Positions 8,300-16,548 of a DNA stretch of 64,000 nt are shown here, one piece after another. Origin of the DNA: Bacteroidota bacterium. GTDB lineage: Bacteria; Bacteroidota; Bacteroidia; Chitinophagales; Chitinophagaceae. The notes under the pieces were generated by a model. It had not been told where the DNA came from. It saw only the letters and a list, made by a program, of their open reading frames with translations, and did no database searches. Numbering within the stretch: the first letter of the stretch is position 1; each line of letters begins with the position of its first letter. The stretch spans positions 62,001 to 126,000 of the forward strand of contig VGGV01000003.1 in assembly GCA_016868455.1 (NCBI GenBank). Direction: 5' to 3'. The position numbers and the translations under genes are program-made.

Positions 8300-9019
8300 A
8301 TGAACCGGAAAATAATTATTGTCGGGGCCACTTCGGGCATAGGCAGAAGAATGGCAGAACTTTCTGCAGAACAAGGTTACAACATCGGAGTTACCGGAAG
8401 GAGAAAAGAATTACTGGAGGAAATAAGGAAGAAGTTCCCCGAACAGACAGAATATGAGTGTTTTGATGTAACCGGCCCCAATAATATTCAGCACCTTGAA
8501 ACATTGACACAAAGGCTCGGCGGACTCGACACACTTATCATCAGCGCAGGCATTGGCGAACCCTCCAAAATACTGGATCCGGCGATTGATAAAGTAACGG
8601 TGGATACCAATGTGAGGGGCTTTACAGAAATTGCTAACTGGTGTTTTAATCATTTCGCCAGCCAGGGCTATGGCCGGCTGGCAGTTATTTCATCCGTAGC
8701 AGCCAACCGGGGCGGACTGCATGCGCCAGCCTATAATGCCTCCAAAGCCTTTCAAAGCAACTATGCCTACGGGCTCTCTCTTAAAGCAGGGCGTATTAAT
8801 AAAAATATCACTGTCACTTGCATTGAGCCTGGTTTTGTAGCCACCAAAATGGCAAAATCAGACAAACTGTTCTGGGTGGTGCCTGTTGAAAAAGCATCCA
8901 GGCAAATCATGAAAGCGATTGAAAACCGAAGAAGAAAAGTTTATATCAGCCGCCGATGGTGGCTTATCGCCAAAATATTGAAATGGGCTCCTCATTGGCT
9001 TTATAAAAGGTTTGGATAA
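8300..9019 (+). CDS. Short-chain dehydrogenase/reductase (SDR) family oxidoreductase
   Basis: A 239-residue classical SDR. The nucleotide-binding GATSGIG is at residues 9-15, the NAG-type motif appears as SAGIGEP, the catalytic Ser is in ISSVAA and the catalytic YNASK is near 145-149. The ATG at 8300 is preferred over a GTG at 8276, because the Rossmann strand then starts directly at the N-terminus. The C-terminus ends with a basic, aromatic segment (RRWWLIAKILKWAPHWLYKR) that may touch the membrane. Substrate unknown; it follows a decayed transporter region. Confidence 0.88.
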   Translation: MNRKIIIVGATSGIGRRMAELSAEQGYNIGVTGRRKELLEEIRKKFPEQTEYECFDVTGPNNIQHLETLTQRLGGLDTLIISAGIGEPSKILDPAIDKVTVDTNVRGFTEIANWCFNHFASQGYGRLAVISSVAANRGGLHAPAYNASKAFQSNYAYGLSLKAGRINKNITVTCIEPGFVATKMAKSDKLFWVVPVEKASRQIMKAIENRRRKVYISRRWWLIAKILKWAPHWLYKRFG

Positions 9020-9145
9020 CAAAACATGGATAAATAAAGTCAATATTAACATTTTCTAAAAGCCCCATCATACAAGTTGCACGGTGTTTGAATCGTTACT
9101 AACAACTGTGAAAAACAAGGGTTTTCGCAGCCCAGCACCGAAAAC

Positions 9146-9153
9146 TACATTTG
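9146..9153 (+). promoter_or_regulatory. Candidate -7 box that decides the start of the TonB-like gene
   Basis: TACATTTG is an exact TAnnTTTG box. It ends one base before the first ATG (9155), so transcription would begin after that ATG. This favours translation from the second in-frame ATG at 9173. A TTTT element lies about 20 bases upstream. Confidence 0.5.
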
Positions 9154-9172
9154 TATGAACAACTACTACGTT

Positions 9173-10036
9173 ATGTCAGCACCATTGGAGGCAAAACATC
9201 GCCAGCAGGCAGCTATGATAACAGCTGGTTTTGCTGCATTTATGCTCTTACTGATGTTCCTGCTGAAATGGGATTTTCCTTCATTTGAAAAAATAATCCA
9301 GGAGCCCGGTATTGAGGTTGAACTAAACCTGCCTGATGAACCCATACCCCAAACGTTGGCTGATGGCGGGGGTGGCGGCGGCAACCCGGTACAGGCGGCC
9401 GGACCTGCCGGCATAGCCCCTGAAACTCCACCTGCACCCGGCGAACCAGATGATTCCAAAGACATTGAAGAAGATGCCAGAAGCGAAAGCCCGGCTATTA
9501 CTAAACCTCCGGTGGTAAAACCTGAAGCAACAAAAATCACCAATAAGTCAATTGCCAAAGCTGAACCTAAACCGGTGGAAACTCCTGCTCCCCCGCGGCC
9601 CAAAGCTGTGCTTGGCAAAACCACAACTGGCGCTGGACGTGGCGGCGGCACAGCTGATGATTATGACAGGGCGGGCGGTTCAGGCAATGGTTATGGCGTG
9701 GGAAATGGTAACGGAACCGGTAGTGGTACGGGCAACGGCACGGGTGGCGGCAACGGAACCGGCAGCGGCCGGGGCAACGGACCCAAAGTAACAAGGGGCG
9801 ACCGAAAAATAGTTCGTTACTACTCTTTTGAAGGCGATCTGGATAAGGCTGTAATCTATGCCAATGTGCTGGTGTCTCCTGAGGGTGTTGGCAAGTTCAT
9901 CAGCATCGCAAAAGGATCATCCAACAGCAGCAATGCCTATAAAGAAGCCATCATTCAATACCTGCAGAACATTAAATTCGACAAGGCCGACCATGAGTCA
10001 ATGCTGACGGTGCAGTTTAACTTCAGGGTAAATTAA
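9173..10036 (+). CDS. TonB-like energy transducer with Gly/Asn-rich linker
   Basis: About 287 residues from the ATG at 9173. One N-terminal membrane helix (about residues 15-32) follows a short cytoplasmic tail. A Pro/Glu/Lys-rich periplasmic region then leads to a low-complexity linker of Gly-Asn-Gly-Thr repeats (about residues 165-200) and a C-terminal TonB-fold domain of about 80 residues. This matches the Bacteroidetes protein usually found after exbB/exbD and before folC, which couples proton motive force to outer-membrane receptors. No exbB/exbD is visible upstream here; an SDR gene sits there instead. Confidence 0.75.
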   Translation: MSAPLEAKHRQQAAMITAGFAAFMLLLMFLLKWDFPSFEKIIQEPGIEVELNLPDEPIPQTLADGGGGGGNPVQAAGPAGIAPETPPAPGEPDDSKDIEEDARSESPAITKPPVVKPEATKITNKSIAKAEPKPVETPAPPRPKAVLGKTTTGAGRGGGTADDYDRAGGSGNGYGVGNGNGTGSGTGNGTGGGNGTGSGRGNGPKVTRGDRKIVRYYSFEGDLDKAVIYANVLVSPEGVGKFISIAKGSSNSSNAYKEAIIQYLQNIKFDKADHESMLTVQFNFRVN

Positions 10037-10094
10037 TAATATCAATAAATTGATCAGATGCCATCCTGTAACATCAGGGTGGCATCTCTTTTTA

Positions 10095-10102
10095 TACTTT
10101 TG
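10095..10102 (+). promoter_or_regulatory. Candidate -7 box for folC, implying a leaderless mRNA
   Basis: TACTTTTG is an exact -7 match ending five bases before the folC ATG. If used, the transcript would start at or within a base or two of the start codon. Confidence 0.4.
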
Positions 10103-10107
10103 CCTGA

Positions 10108-11484
10108 ATGAATTACCAGGAAACCATCGACTACCTTTTTACCCGACTGCCTATGTTCAGCCGGATTGGCCCTGCTGCATATAAGAAGGACCTTACTAAC
10201 ACACTCACACTTTGTGAATTTCTCGGAAAACCTCATCAGCAATTCAAAAGCATTCATATTGCCGGCACCAACGGTAAAGGCTCCGTGAGCCACATGCTGG
10301 CGGCTATACTGCAAACCGCCGGTTATAAAACAGGACTCTACACCTCACCACACCTGAAAGATTTCAGGGAAAGGATAAAGGTGAATGGTGTGATGGTGGA
10401 AGAACAATTTGTAACTGACTTTACAGAACGCCTAAAACCCCTTACTGAACAAATTGATCCGAGCTTTTTTGAGATCACTGTCGCCATGGCCTTTGAATAT
10501 TTTGCAGCACAGCGGGTGGATATTGCTGGCATCGAAACAGGTCTTGGCGGCCGGCTCGACAGTACCAATATTATTACCCCAGAATTATCAGTTATCACCA
10601 ACATTGGCCTGGACCATACAAATTTGCTGGGTGATACGCTGCAAAAGATTGCAGGAGAAAAAGCGGGCATCATCAAACAAAGTATACCGGTTATTGTTGG
10701 CGAAGTATTACCTGAAACATTGTCAGTGTTTGAAAAAGCTGCCAATGAAAAGAATGCCCCGCTGTTCATTGCCTCCCGTCAGCGGCAGGTAACAGACTGG
10801 CGGTGGGAAAAAAATTCATTGATTGTTTCGGTAGCTGAAGAACATCATACAGATCATAAAAAATATCTACTTGACCTGCCGGGTATTTACCAGGCAAAGA
10901 ACCTGCTTACTGTACTGGAAGCCTGCAGCCGGTTGAGGGAAAAGGGTTGGAACATTACAGATGATCATATACACAGCGCCCTGAAACAAGTAAAAAAACT
11001 GACAGGCCTGCATGGCCGCTGGGAAATACTCCGCCATTCACCGCTGGTAGTAGTGGATGTGGCCCACAACGAAGACGGAATCCGGGAACTGGTGCAGCAA
11101 ATTGAACTGACAGAACATAAAAATCTTCATATCATACTGGGAATGGTAAAAGATAAGGATACAGGGGCCATTCTTAGCCTGTTACCGGCGCATGCCGCTT
11201 ATTATTTTACCAAAGCCCAGATACCGAGGGCCCTTCCCGAAGAAGAACTGCAGCAGCAGGCAGCCCGGTATGGGTTGAAGGGGAAAATTTTTTCCACTGT
11301 TAACACGGCTCTGTATGCTGCTTCGCTGAAAGCGGATAAAAAAGATATGATCGTAATCTGCGGCAGCATCTTTGTTGCCGGAGAACTAAGCATGGATGCA
11401 GTAAAATCCATCTGGGGCAAAGAGGAATATGCGACCGGAATATTTGAAGCCATAGAAACGGCGGCCTGGTCTTTCTTTCGCTAA
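10108..11484 (+). CDS. folC: Bifunctional folylpolyglutamate synthase / dihydrofolate synthase
   Basis: Mur-ligase-type enzyme of 458 residues, slightly longer than the usual 420-440. The ATP-binding P-loop GTNGKGS is at about 53-59, followed by HMLAAIL and the TSPHL substrate-binding motif. The ETGLGGRLDSTN motif and the NIGLDH motif with the magnesium-binding His are clear. It adds glutamate to dihydropteroate and to folates in the cytoplasm. Its last four bases overlap the convergent NUDIX gene. The start is fixed by the conserved MNYQETIDYLFTRLPMF sequence. Confidence 0.93.
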   Translation: MNYQETIDYLFTRLPMFSRIGPAAYKKDLTNTLTLCEFLGKPHQQFKSIHIAGTNGKGSVSHMLAAILQTAGYKTGLYTSPHLKDFRERIKVNGVMVEEQFVTDFTERLKPLTEQIDPSFFEITVAMAFEYFAAQRVDIAGIETGLGGRLDSTNIITPELSVITNIGLDHTNLLGDTLQKIAGEKAGIIKQSIPVIVGEVLPETLSVFEKAANEKNAPLFIASRQRQVTDWRWEKNSLIVSVAEEHHTDHKKYLLDLPGIYQAKNLLTVLEACSRLREKGWNITDDHIHSALKQVKKLTGLHGRWEILRHSPLVVVDVAHNEDGIRELVQQIELTEHKNLHIILGMVKDKDTGAILSLLPAHAAYYFTKAQIPRALPEEELQQQAARYGLKGKIFSTVNTALYAASLKADKKDMIVICGSIFVAGELSMDAVKSIWGKEEYATGIFEAIETAAWSFFR

Positions 11485-12029
11485 TAGTTTAATTCGCCTA
11501 ATCTTTCCAGCGCATACATAATGCAGGTTACATGCATGGGCTGTACAATCCTGTTCCCCCGTATCAGTTGCTTCAGCTCAGGAATGGTCAGCAACATAAC
11601 TTCAATTCCTTCATTACCATCCAGCTGCTGCTCCCTGACATGCCTTCCCCCTCTTGCCAGGAACATGTGCAACAGGTTGCTGTTGGTGGAAGGATTAGGC
11701 GAAATCCTTCCAAGGTAATCATAAGAAGTGAAGGAGTAACCGGTTTCTTCCATTACTTCTCTGGCTACAGCTTCTTCCGGGTTTTTATCAGTATCATCCA
11801 TGCACCCGCCGGGAATTTCAATGCATATCTCTCCCAGTGCATGACGGTACTGCTTTACCATAACAATCCTGCCATCTTCGGTAACCGGTACGGCGCCCAC
11901 CCAGACGGGAAAATCGTAGATATAATAGGGATCAACAATTTTACCGTCAGGAGTTTCACAAATCTCTTTCCGCACTTTGAACCAGCGGTCATTGAAAAGA
12001 TATTCAGAAGAAAGTGTTTCCCATTTCAT
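11481..12029 (-). CDS. NUDIX hydrolase (ADP-sugar pyrophosphatase-like)
   Basis: A 182-residue protein with the Nudix box ending AREVMEETGY (around residue 95-104), preceded by GGCMDD. The two acidic residues of REVMEE bind the metal. The N-terminal domain (SSEYLFNDRWFKVRKE) and the VKQYRHALGE motif resemble ADP-ribose/ADP-sugar pyrophosphatases. It is the last gene of the minus-strand series beginning at fbp, and converges on folC with a 4-base overlap. The loop within the Nudix box is longer than the canonical spacing, so the exact substrate is uncertain. Confidence 0.85.
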   Translation of the reverse strand: MKWETLSSEYLFNDRWFKVRKEICETPDGKIVDPYYIYDFPVWVGAVPVTEDGRIVMVKQYRHALGEICIEIPGGCMDDTDKNPEEAVAREVMEETGYSFTSYDYLGRISPNPSTNSNLLHMFLARGGRHVREQQLDGNEGIEVMLLTIPELKQLIRGNRIVQPMHVTCIMYALERLGELNY

Positions 12030-12103
12030 AGGAAGAAGTTCATAATTAATAGTTCATGTTTCGTTACAGCCCGAAACTATACGCCATGAACTATAAGCCC
12101 TGG

Positions 12104-12646
12104 TTACCAGCCTTTTCTTTCTCTAAGACTGGTAATATGCGCCACATGATGCCGCCCATGCCATGCGTACATACCCAGCAGGTACCACAGCCTCACTGTT
12201 TTCTTTAAACCCGGATGATAGGCGGTACGGTTGTTCCATTCATCATCATTCACATACTTCAACGCTTCATGCCAGCGGGCATGAAGTGCATGCAGCAGGG
12301 TAATGAAAATATTAACAGGCAGTTTTTTTACATCATTCATTTCGGCCCAGCGCTGCTCCTCGTATGTTTTAATAGTCGGGTTATCCTCCGTCAATGTTAC
12401 TTTGAAACGGCAGTAAGCATTGATATGGCTGTCGGCAATATGGTGCACCAGTTGGTGAACGGTCCAGCCGCCCTCCCGGTAAGCTGTTTACAGTTGGTTT
12501 TCATCCAGGTTCAGAATGGCATTTTCCACCTGCAGCGGCAGGAACTTGATATCAGCCAGCCACTCTATTTTCTGCGGAATGGAAAATGGTTTGGGTTCGT
12601 ATTCCCCAATGAGATAGCGGGGGTCAATGGCAGTCGAATTGGTCAT
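12104..12646 (-). pseudogene. YfiT/DinB-type bacillithiol transferase interrupted by one TAA codon
   Basis: Reading the minus strand from the ATG at 12646 gives MTNSTAIDPRYLIGEYEPKP and so on to DENQL, then an in-frame TAA (12487-12489), then TAYREGGWTVHQLVHHIADSH in the same frame to the end. The full product would be 180 residues, the normal length of YfiT-like metal-dependent S-transferases, and the histidine ligands (HHIADSH and HGRHHVAH) are intact. The family is known to use bacillithiol, and this genome encodes BshB1 and BshC. Either the gene is inactivated by one base change or the base call is wrong. The second part alone begins at an ATG at 12448 but lacks the N-terminal helix. Confidence 0.8.
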
Positions 12647-12677
12647 ATAAGTCAGTTTAGTCAAATTAGTCGCCGGG
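12633..12677 (-). repeat. Five-unit 9-bp tandem repeat upstream of the YfiT-type gene
   Basis: Units on the plus strand are GTCgaattg, GTCatataa, GTCagttta, GTCaaatta, GTCgccggg. On the minus strand this reads as a GAC-phased array between the ABC ATPase stop and the YfiT-type start. It matches the spacing and A/T-rich character of the array at 5616-5660 in opposite orientation. Confidence 0.65.
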
Positions 12678-12683
12678 ACCGGG

Positions 12684-13445
12684 TTATTCCTCTCTGAGTG
12701 AATGCCCGGTAAGATGAATAAATACGTCTTCGAGGTTGGCCATTTTCATTTCTTTGGGCCTTTCAAACCCGGATGCCACCAGATCATCTATCAACTGATC
12801 AGGTGCATCCATCGCAATTATTTTTCCTGCATCAATAATAGCCACCCGGTCACACAGGTATTCCGCTTCGTCCATATAATGTGTGGTGATGATAACGGTT
12901 GTTCCTTTATCCCTTATTTGTTTAATCAGCTCCCACAAACTCCTTCTTGCCTGCGGGTCAAGACCGGTAGTAGGCTCATCCAAAAAAATAATCCTGGGCT
13001 GGTTGATTAAGGTAGTGGCTACTGAAAACCGCTGCTTTTGCCCGCCACTCAGTTGTTTTACCTGAGCCTTTGCTTTGTCTTTCAGGTTTACCATTTCAAG
13101 CAATTCCATCGGGTCAACCTTCCGGTTGTACAATCCGCAAAAGAGTTGTATTAATTGTAATAAATTAAGTCCCGGATAATAGCCGCTGGTTTGCAGTTGC
13201 ACCCCGATGATCTTTTTTATGTGATTGGGCTGCTTGTCAAGGTTGAAACCGTCCACAATCACTTCTCCGCCGGTTTTGGGGCGAAGTGTTTCTATTATTT
13301 CCAGTGTGGTGGATTTGCCGGCGCCATTGGGCCCTAGTAGTCCGAATATTTCACCCTCCTGCACTTCAAATGAAATACCTTTTACGGCCTGGAAATTTCC
13401 ATAGTTCTTAACAAGATGCCTGACTGATATAATTGTGCTGTTCAT
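12684..13445 (-). CDS. ABC transporter ATP-binding protein (orphan)
   Basis: A 253-residue single ABC ATPase: Walker A GPNGAGKST (about 37-45), signature LSGGQKQR, Walker B IIFLDEP and the switch His in ITTHYMDEAEYLCDR. The overall form is that of DrrA/CcmA-type multidrug or ABC-2 exporters. No permease gene is adjacent, so the membrane partner must be elsewhere. It starts 10 bases after the GNAT gene, and the genes fbp-GNAT-ABC look co-transcribed. Confidence 0.88.
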   Translation of the reverse strand: MNSTIISVRHLVKNYGNFQAVKGISFEVQEGEIFGLLGPNGAGKSTTLEIIETLRPKTGGEVIVDGFNLDKQPNHIKKIIGVQLQTSGYYPGLNLLQLIQLFCGLYNRKVDPMELLEMVNLKDKAKAQVKQLSGGQKQRFSVATTLINQPRIIFLDEPTTGLDPQARRSLWELIKQIRDKGTTVIITTHYMDEAEYLCDRVAIIDAGKIIAMDAPDQLIDDLVASGFERPKEMKMANLEDVFIHLTGHSLREE

Positions 13446-13455
13446 TACTGATTGG

Positions 13456-13911
13456 CTATAAAGTTAACTCCATTTTTATATCTGCTGTCACCATGGGCGA
13501 ATCCGTCAGTGCCACATTCCTGAAACCGTATTTCTCATACATTTTCAGGGCAGTGGTCAGTTGGCTGTTGGAGAATAAGAAAATTTTCCCGGCATGCATT
13601 TTTTTGGCTTCTTCAAGACAACGCTCCAGTAATATCCGGCCGATTCCCCGGCCATAGTAGTCTGCATCAACGGCCATCTTCACCAGTTCATCTACTCCCT
13701 CATGCCCCTTGACCAGCCCTGCCGTACCAATCACCTTCTCATCATCCATTGCAAGAAATATGCATCCGCCCGGGTTAATAACTTTTTCTTCAGGATTGTC
13801 AAGAATATCAAGGTCATGCTGCTCGGTAAGATGATATTTCTCCAGCCAGTACAGGTTCAATCTTTTAAAATCGGGCTGGTATTTTCTTTCGTAAGGAATA
13901 ATCGTTACCAT
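13456..13911 (-). CDS. GNAT family N-acetyltransferase
   Basis: A 151-residue GNAT fold with the acetyl-CoA pyrophosphate-binding motif A as VDADYYGRGIGRILL (about 80-95). The C-terminal motif B Tyr is in ALKMYEKYGFRNV. It acetylates an amine; the substrate is unknown. Its ATG overlaps the fbp stop in TGATG, so it is probably translated by coupling to fbp. Confidence 0.85.
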   Translation of the reverse strand: MVTIIPYERKYQPDFKRLNLYWLEKYHLTEQHDLDILDNPEEKVINPGGCIFLAMDDEKVIGTAGLVKGHEGVDELVKMAVDADYYGRGIGRILLERCLEEAKKMHAGKIFLFSNSQLTTALKMYEKYGFRNVALTDSPMVTADIKMELTL

Positions 13912-14918
13912 CAGTTTAGATAAGTTTCCAGTTCTTCCATCATCAGTTTGCTGCCGATGAATAAAGGTGTCCGCTGATGGAGTTCTGTGGGCTGAATATC
14001 AAGTATTCTTTCTTTGCCGTTTGTGGCTTTGCCCCCCGCCACGCCCATAATAAATGCAAAAGGATTACACTCATACAACAATCTTAATTTCCCTTTAGGT
14101 TTATCGGTAGTACCGGGATACATGAATATGCCTCCTTTGATCAGGTTTCGGTGCACATCACTTACCATGCTGCCGATATAGCGCTGGGTATAGGGGCCCC
14201 CGTCAGCCTTTGTTTTGTTCTGGCAAACATTGATGTACTTCTTCACTTTTTCATCATACTGGAAAAAGTTACCATGATTCACTGAATATATCTTTCCCTT
14301 CTCCGGGCATTTGATATCGGGATGGCTGAGCGTCCATTCGCCGATGGATGGGTCAAGTGTAAAACCGTTCACTCCCCTCCTGGTGGCATATACCAGCATA
14401 GTGGATGAACCGTAAACGATATAACCGGCGGCCATCTGCTGATTGCCCGGTTGCAGAAAATCTTCCAGTTTCACAACAGTGCCAATCGGTGTAACACGGC
14501 GGTAAACAGAAAAAATAGTGCCGATGGAAACATTCACATCAATATTGCTGCTGCCATCCAGCGGGTCGAATAGGCAAACATATTTTGAATGCACACTTTT
14601 GGCATCATCAAAGGCAACAAAATCATCCAGTTCCTCACTTGCAATGCCGGCGCAGGCAATGCCATGACGCAGCACACCGGTAAACTGATCGTTGGCATAC
14701 ACATCTAACTTTTTTACTTCCTCGCCCTGTACATTCACCGTACCGGCATCGCCCAGAATATCCACCAGCCCGGCCTTGTTTACTTCCGTATTCACCCTTT
14801 TGGCTGCGAGGCCGATATTTCTTAATAAATGCGACAGTTCGCCGGTGGCATGGGGTATATCCCTCCAGTGCTGGATGGTAAATTCGTCGAGGGTCTGAAC
14901 TTTCCGGTTGACGTTCAT
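13911..14918 (-). CDS. fbp: Class 1 fructose-1,6-bisphosphatase
   Basis: A 335-residue class I FBPase. The metal-binding [12 protein letters not shown] motif is clear (about residue 117-128), and [19 protein letters not shown] is the substrate-loop region. It dephosphorylates fructose-1,6-bisphosphate in gluconeogenesis. First gene of a minus-strand operon; divergent from the aspartate kinase gene with 110 bases between. An exact -7 box lies about 20 bases upstream of its ATG. Confidence 0.95.
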   Translation of the reverse strand: MNVNRKVQTLDEFTIQHWRDIPHATGELSHLLRNIGLAAKRVNTEVNKAGLVDILGDAGTVNVQGEEVKKLDVYANDQFTGVLRHGIACAGIASEELDDFVAFDDAKSVHSKYVCLFDPLDGSSNIDVNVSIGTIFSVYRRVTPIGTVVKLEDFLQPGNQQMAAGYIVYGSSTMLVYATRRGVNGFTLDPSIGEWTLSHPDIKCPEKGKIYSVNHGNFFQYDEKVKKYINVCQNKTKADGGPYTQRYIGSMVSDVHRNLIKGGIFMYPGTTDKPKGKLRLLYECNPFAFIMGVAGGKATNGKERILDIQPTELHQRTPLFIGSKLMMEELETYLN

Positions 14919-14938
14919 ATTAGCTGATTTGAGAGCAA

Positions 14939-14946
14939 CAAAAGTA
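14939..14946 (-). promoter_or_regulatory. Candidate -7 promoter box for fbp
   Basis: On the minus strand this reads TACTTTTG, an exact match to TAnnTTTG, 20 bases upstream of the fbp ATG. Confidence 0.45.
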
Positions 14947-15028
14947 AGGGATTGGTGTTAGTAAGCAGAAGGATAAGTTGGCATATTATTCCGACATTTG
15001 CCTCCAATTTTAATTACGAAACCCGACA

Positions 15029-16306
15029 ATGAAAGTCTTCAAATTCGGCGGCGCCTCCGTTAACAGCGTGGAAAGAATAAAGAATGTGGCTGAGATTCTA
15101 CGGAAGTTTCCTGATGAAAAAATACTGGTTGTGATATCCGCCATGGGCAAAACCACCAATGCCCTTGAAAAAGCGGTGAATGCCTTTTATGAAGGGGGAA
15201 AAAATGAGGCCCTGCTTTTTTTTGAAAAGGTAAAACAGGAACACCTTACCGCAGCAAAATACCTGCTGGTAAGCCAAAACCTGCCCTGCGAAGAACAACT
15301 TAAAAATTTCTTTACCGAAGCCGAATGGCTGCTGCATGATAAACCCGTAAGGGATTACGACTATTACTATGACCAGGTTGTTTCCGTGGGTGAGCTGCTT
15401 TCCACAGCCATCGTCAGCGCTTACCTGAATGAAGCAGGTATTGCTAATAAATGGGTGGATGTGCGGGATATTTTCCGAACCGATGATGATTTCAGGGATG
15501 CCAATATTGACTGGGAATATACAAGTTCGAAGGTTCACGGTTCAATAGTTCCTTTGTTCAATGACACAAATATTGTTTTAACACAAGGCTTTATCGGTGC
15601 CACAGATGAAAATGAAAGTACAACATTGGGCAGGGAAGGCAGCGATTATTCCGCCGCTGTATTTGCCAGTATGCTGGATGCGGAAAGCCAGACCATCTGG
15701 AAAGACGTGGAGAGTGTGATGAATGCCGACCCCAAACAATTTCCGGACGCCGTTCCCATTCCGGAATTGAATTATAATGAAGTGATCGAGATGGCTTATT
15801 ATGGCGCTCAGGTCATTCACCCCAAAACCATCAAGCCGCTGCAGAATAAAAATATCCCGCTGTATGTAAAATGTTTCCTGAACCCTTCACTGCCCGGAAC
15901 AGTTATACATAATAAACCGGTTCATCATTTACCTCCCATTATTGTTTTAAAAGAAAAACAGGTAATGCTGGAAATGAGCTCTACCGATTTTTCTTTTATT
16001 GGCGAGCACCATGTGGGCCATTTGTTTCATTGGTTTGAAAAACTGCACCTAAAACCCAATATGACACAAAACGGCGCCATCAGTTTTTTATGTGTGCTGA
16101 ACGACTGGCCGGAAAAAATTGATAAACTTACCGCTGAGGCTTCTTCCTTCCTTGATGTGCAGGTCACGAAAAACCTGACATTACTTACCATACGGCATTT
16201 TACGAGAGAAATTTTTGAGAAAATGACCACCGGAAAAAAAATATTGCTCCGACAGCAAACACCCGAAACCATTCAATTGCTGATGAAGGAGCAGGATAAT
16301 AACTGA
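15029..16306 (+). CDS. lysC: Aspartate kinase
   Basis: A 425-residue amino-acid kinase that phosphorylates aspartate, the first step to Lys, Thr, Met and Ile. The KFGGASV phosphate-binding motif is at residues 5-11, GFIGATDENESTTLGREGSDYSA is the substrate region, and the last 130 residues carry a degenerate ACT-type regulatory region. It is slightly shorter than most monofunctional aspartokinases. Divergent from fbp. Its TGA stop overlaps the ATG of a short remnant ORF in TGATG. Confidence 0.92.
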   Translation: MKVFKFGGASVNSVERIKNVAEILRKFPDEKILVVISAMGKTTNALEKAVNAFYEGGKNEALLFFEKVKQEHLTAAKYLLVSQNLPCEEQLKNFFTEAEWLLHDKPVRDYDYYYDQVVSVGELLSTAIVSAYLNEAGIANKWVDVRDIFRTDDDFRDANIDWEYTSSKVHGSIVPLFNDTNIVLTQGFIGATDENESTTLGREGSDYSAAVFASMLDAESQTIWKDVESVMNADPKQFPDAVPIPELNYNEVIEMAYYGAQVIHPKTIKPLQNKNIPLYVKCFLNPSLPGTVIHNKPVHHLPPIIVLKEKQVMLEMSSTDFSFIGEHHVGHLFHWFEKLHLKPNMTQNGAISFLCVLNDWPEKIDKLTAEASSFLDVQVTKNLTLLTIRHFTREIFEKMTTGKKILLRQQTPETIQLLMKEQDNN

Positions 16307-16548
16307 TGCCAAATAAAAAAAGCAACCCCATAGCTCCGGGGCTGTGGGTGGAACTGAATAAAAAGATAAACGCCTTCAAACTCCGTACAGAAGCCATCAA
16401 ACATCATATCTCCATCGTGCCGGGGAAAATATTTTCCGCCGGCAGCCATTACAGCAATTTTATCCGCATCAGTTTCGGCCACCCCTGGAATGATGATATG
16501 GACTATGGGATGATGATGCTGGGGAGGATCATCAGGAAGATGCTATAA
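16306..16548 (+). pseudogene. C-terminal remnant of a MocR/PdxR-type PLP aminotransferase regulator
   Basis: An 80-residue ORF in which residues from about 9 on (APGLWVELNKKINAFKLRTE, then HHISIVPGKIFSAGSHYSNF and IRISFG) match the end of the aminotransferase-like domain of MocR regulators. The winged-helix DNA-binding domain and the PLP lysine are missing, so it cannot act as the parent protein. Its ATG overlaps the aspartate kinase stop. It ends in a 6-base overlap with the convergent APC permease gene. Most likely a deletion relic that became fused behind lysC; a small expressed protein is not excluded. Confidence 0.65.

Noticed and set aside
9166-9651. 161-codon minus-strand frame opposite the TonB-like gene
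   Set aside because: Created by the GC-rich Pro/Gly codons of the real gene.
9690-9790. Repetitive Gly/Asn-coding stretch that could be a CRISPR-like or minisatellite array
   Set aside because: It is a low-complexity linker inside the TonB-like gene, with irregular units and no spacers.
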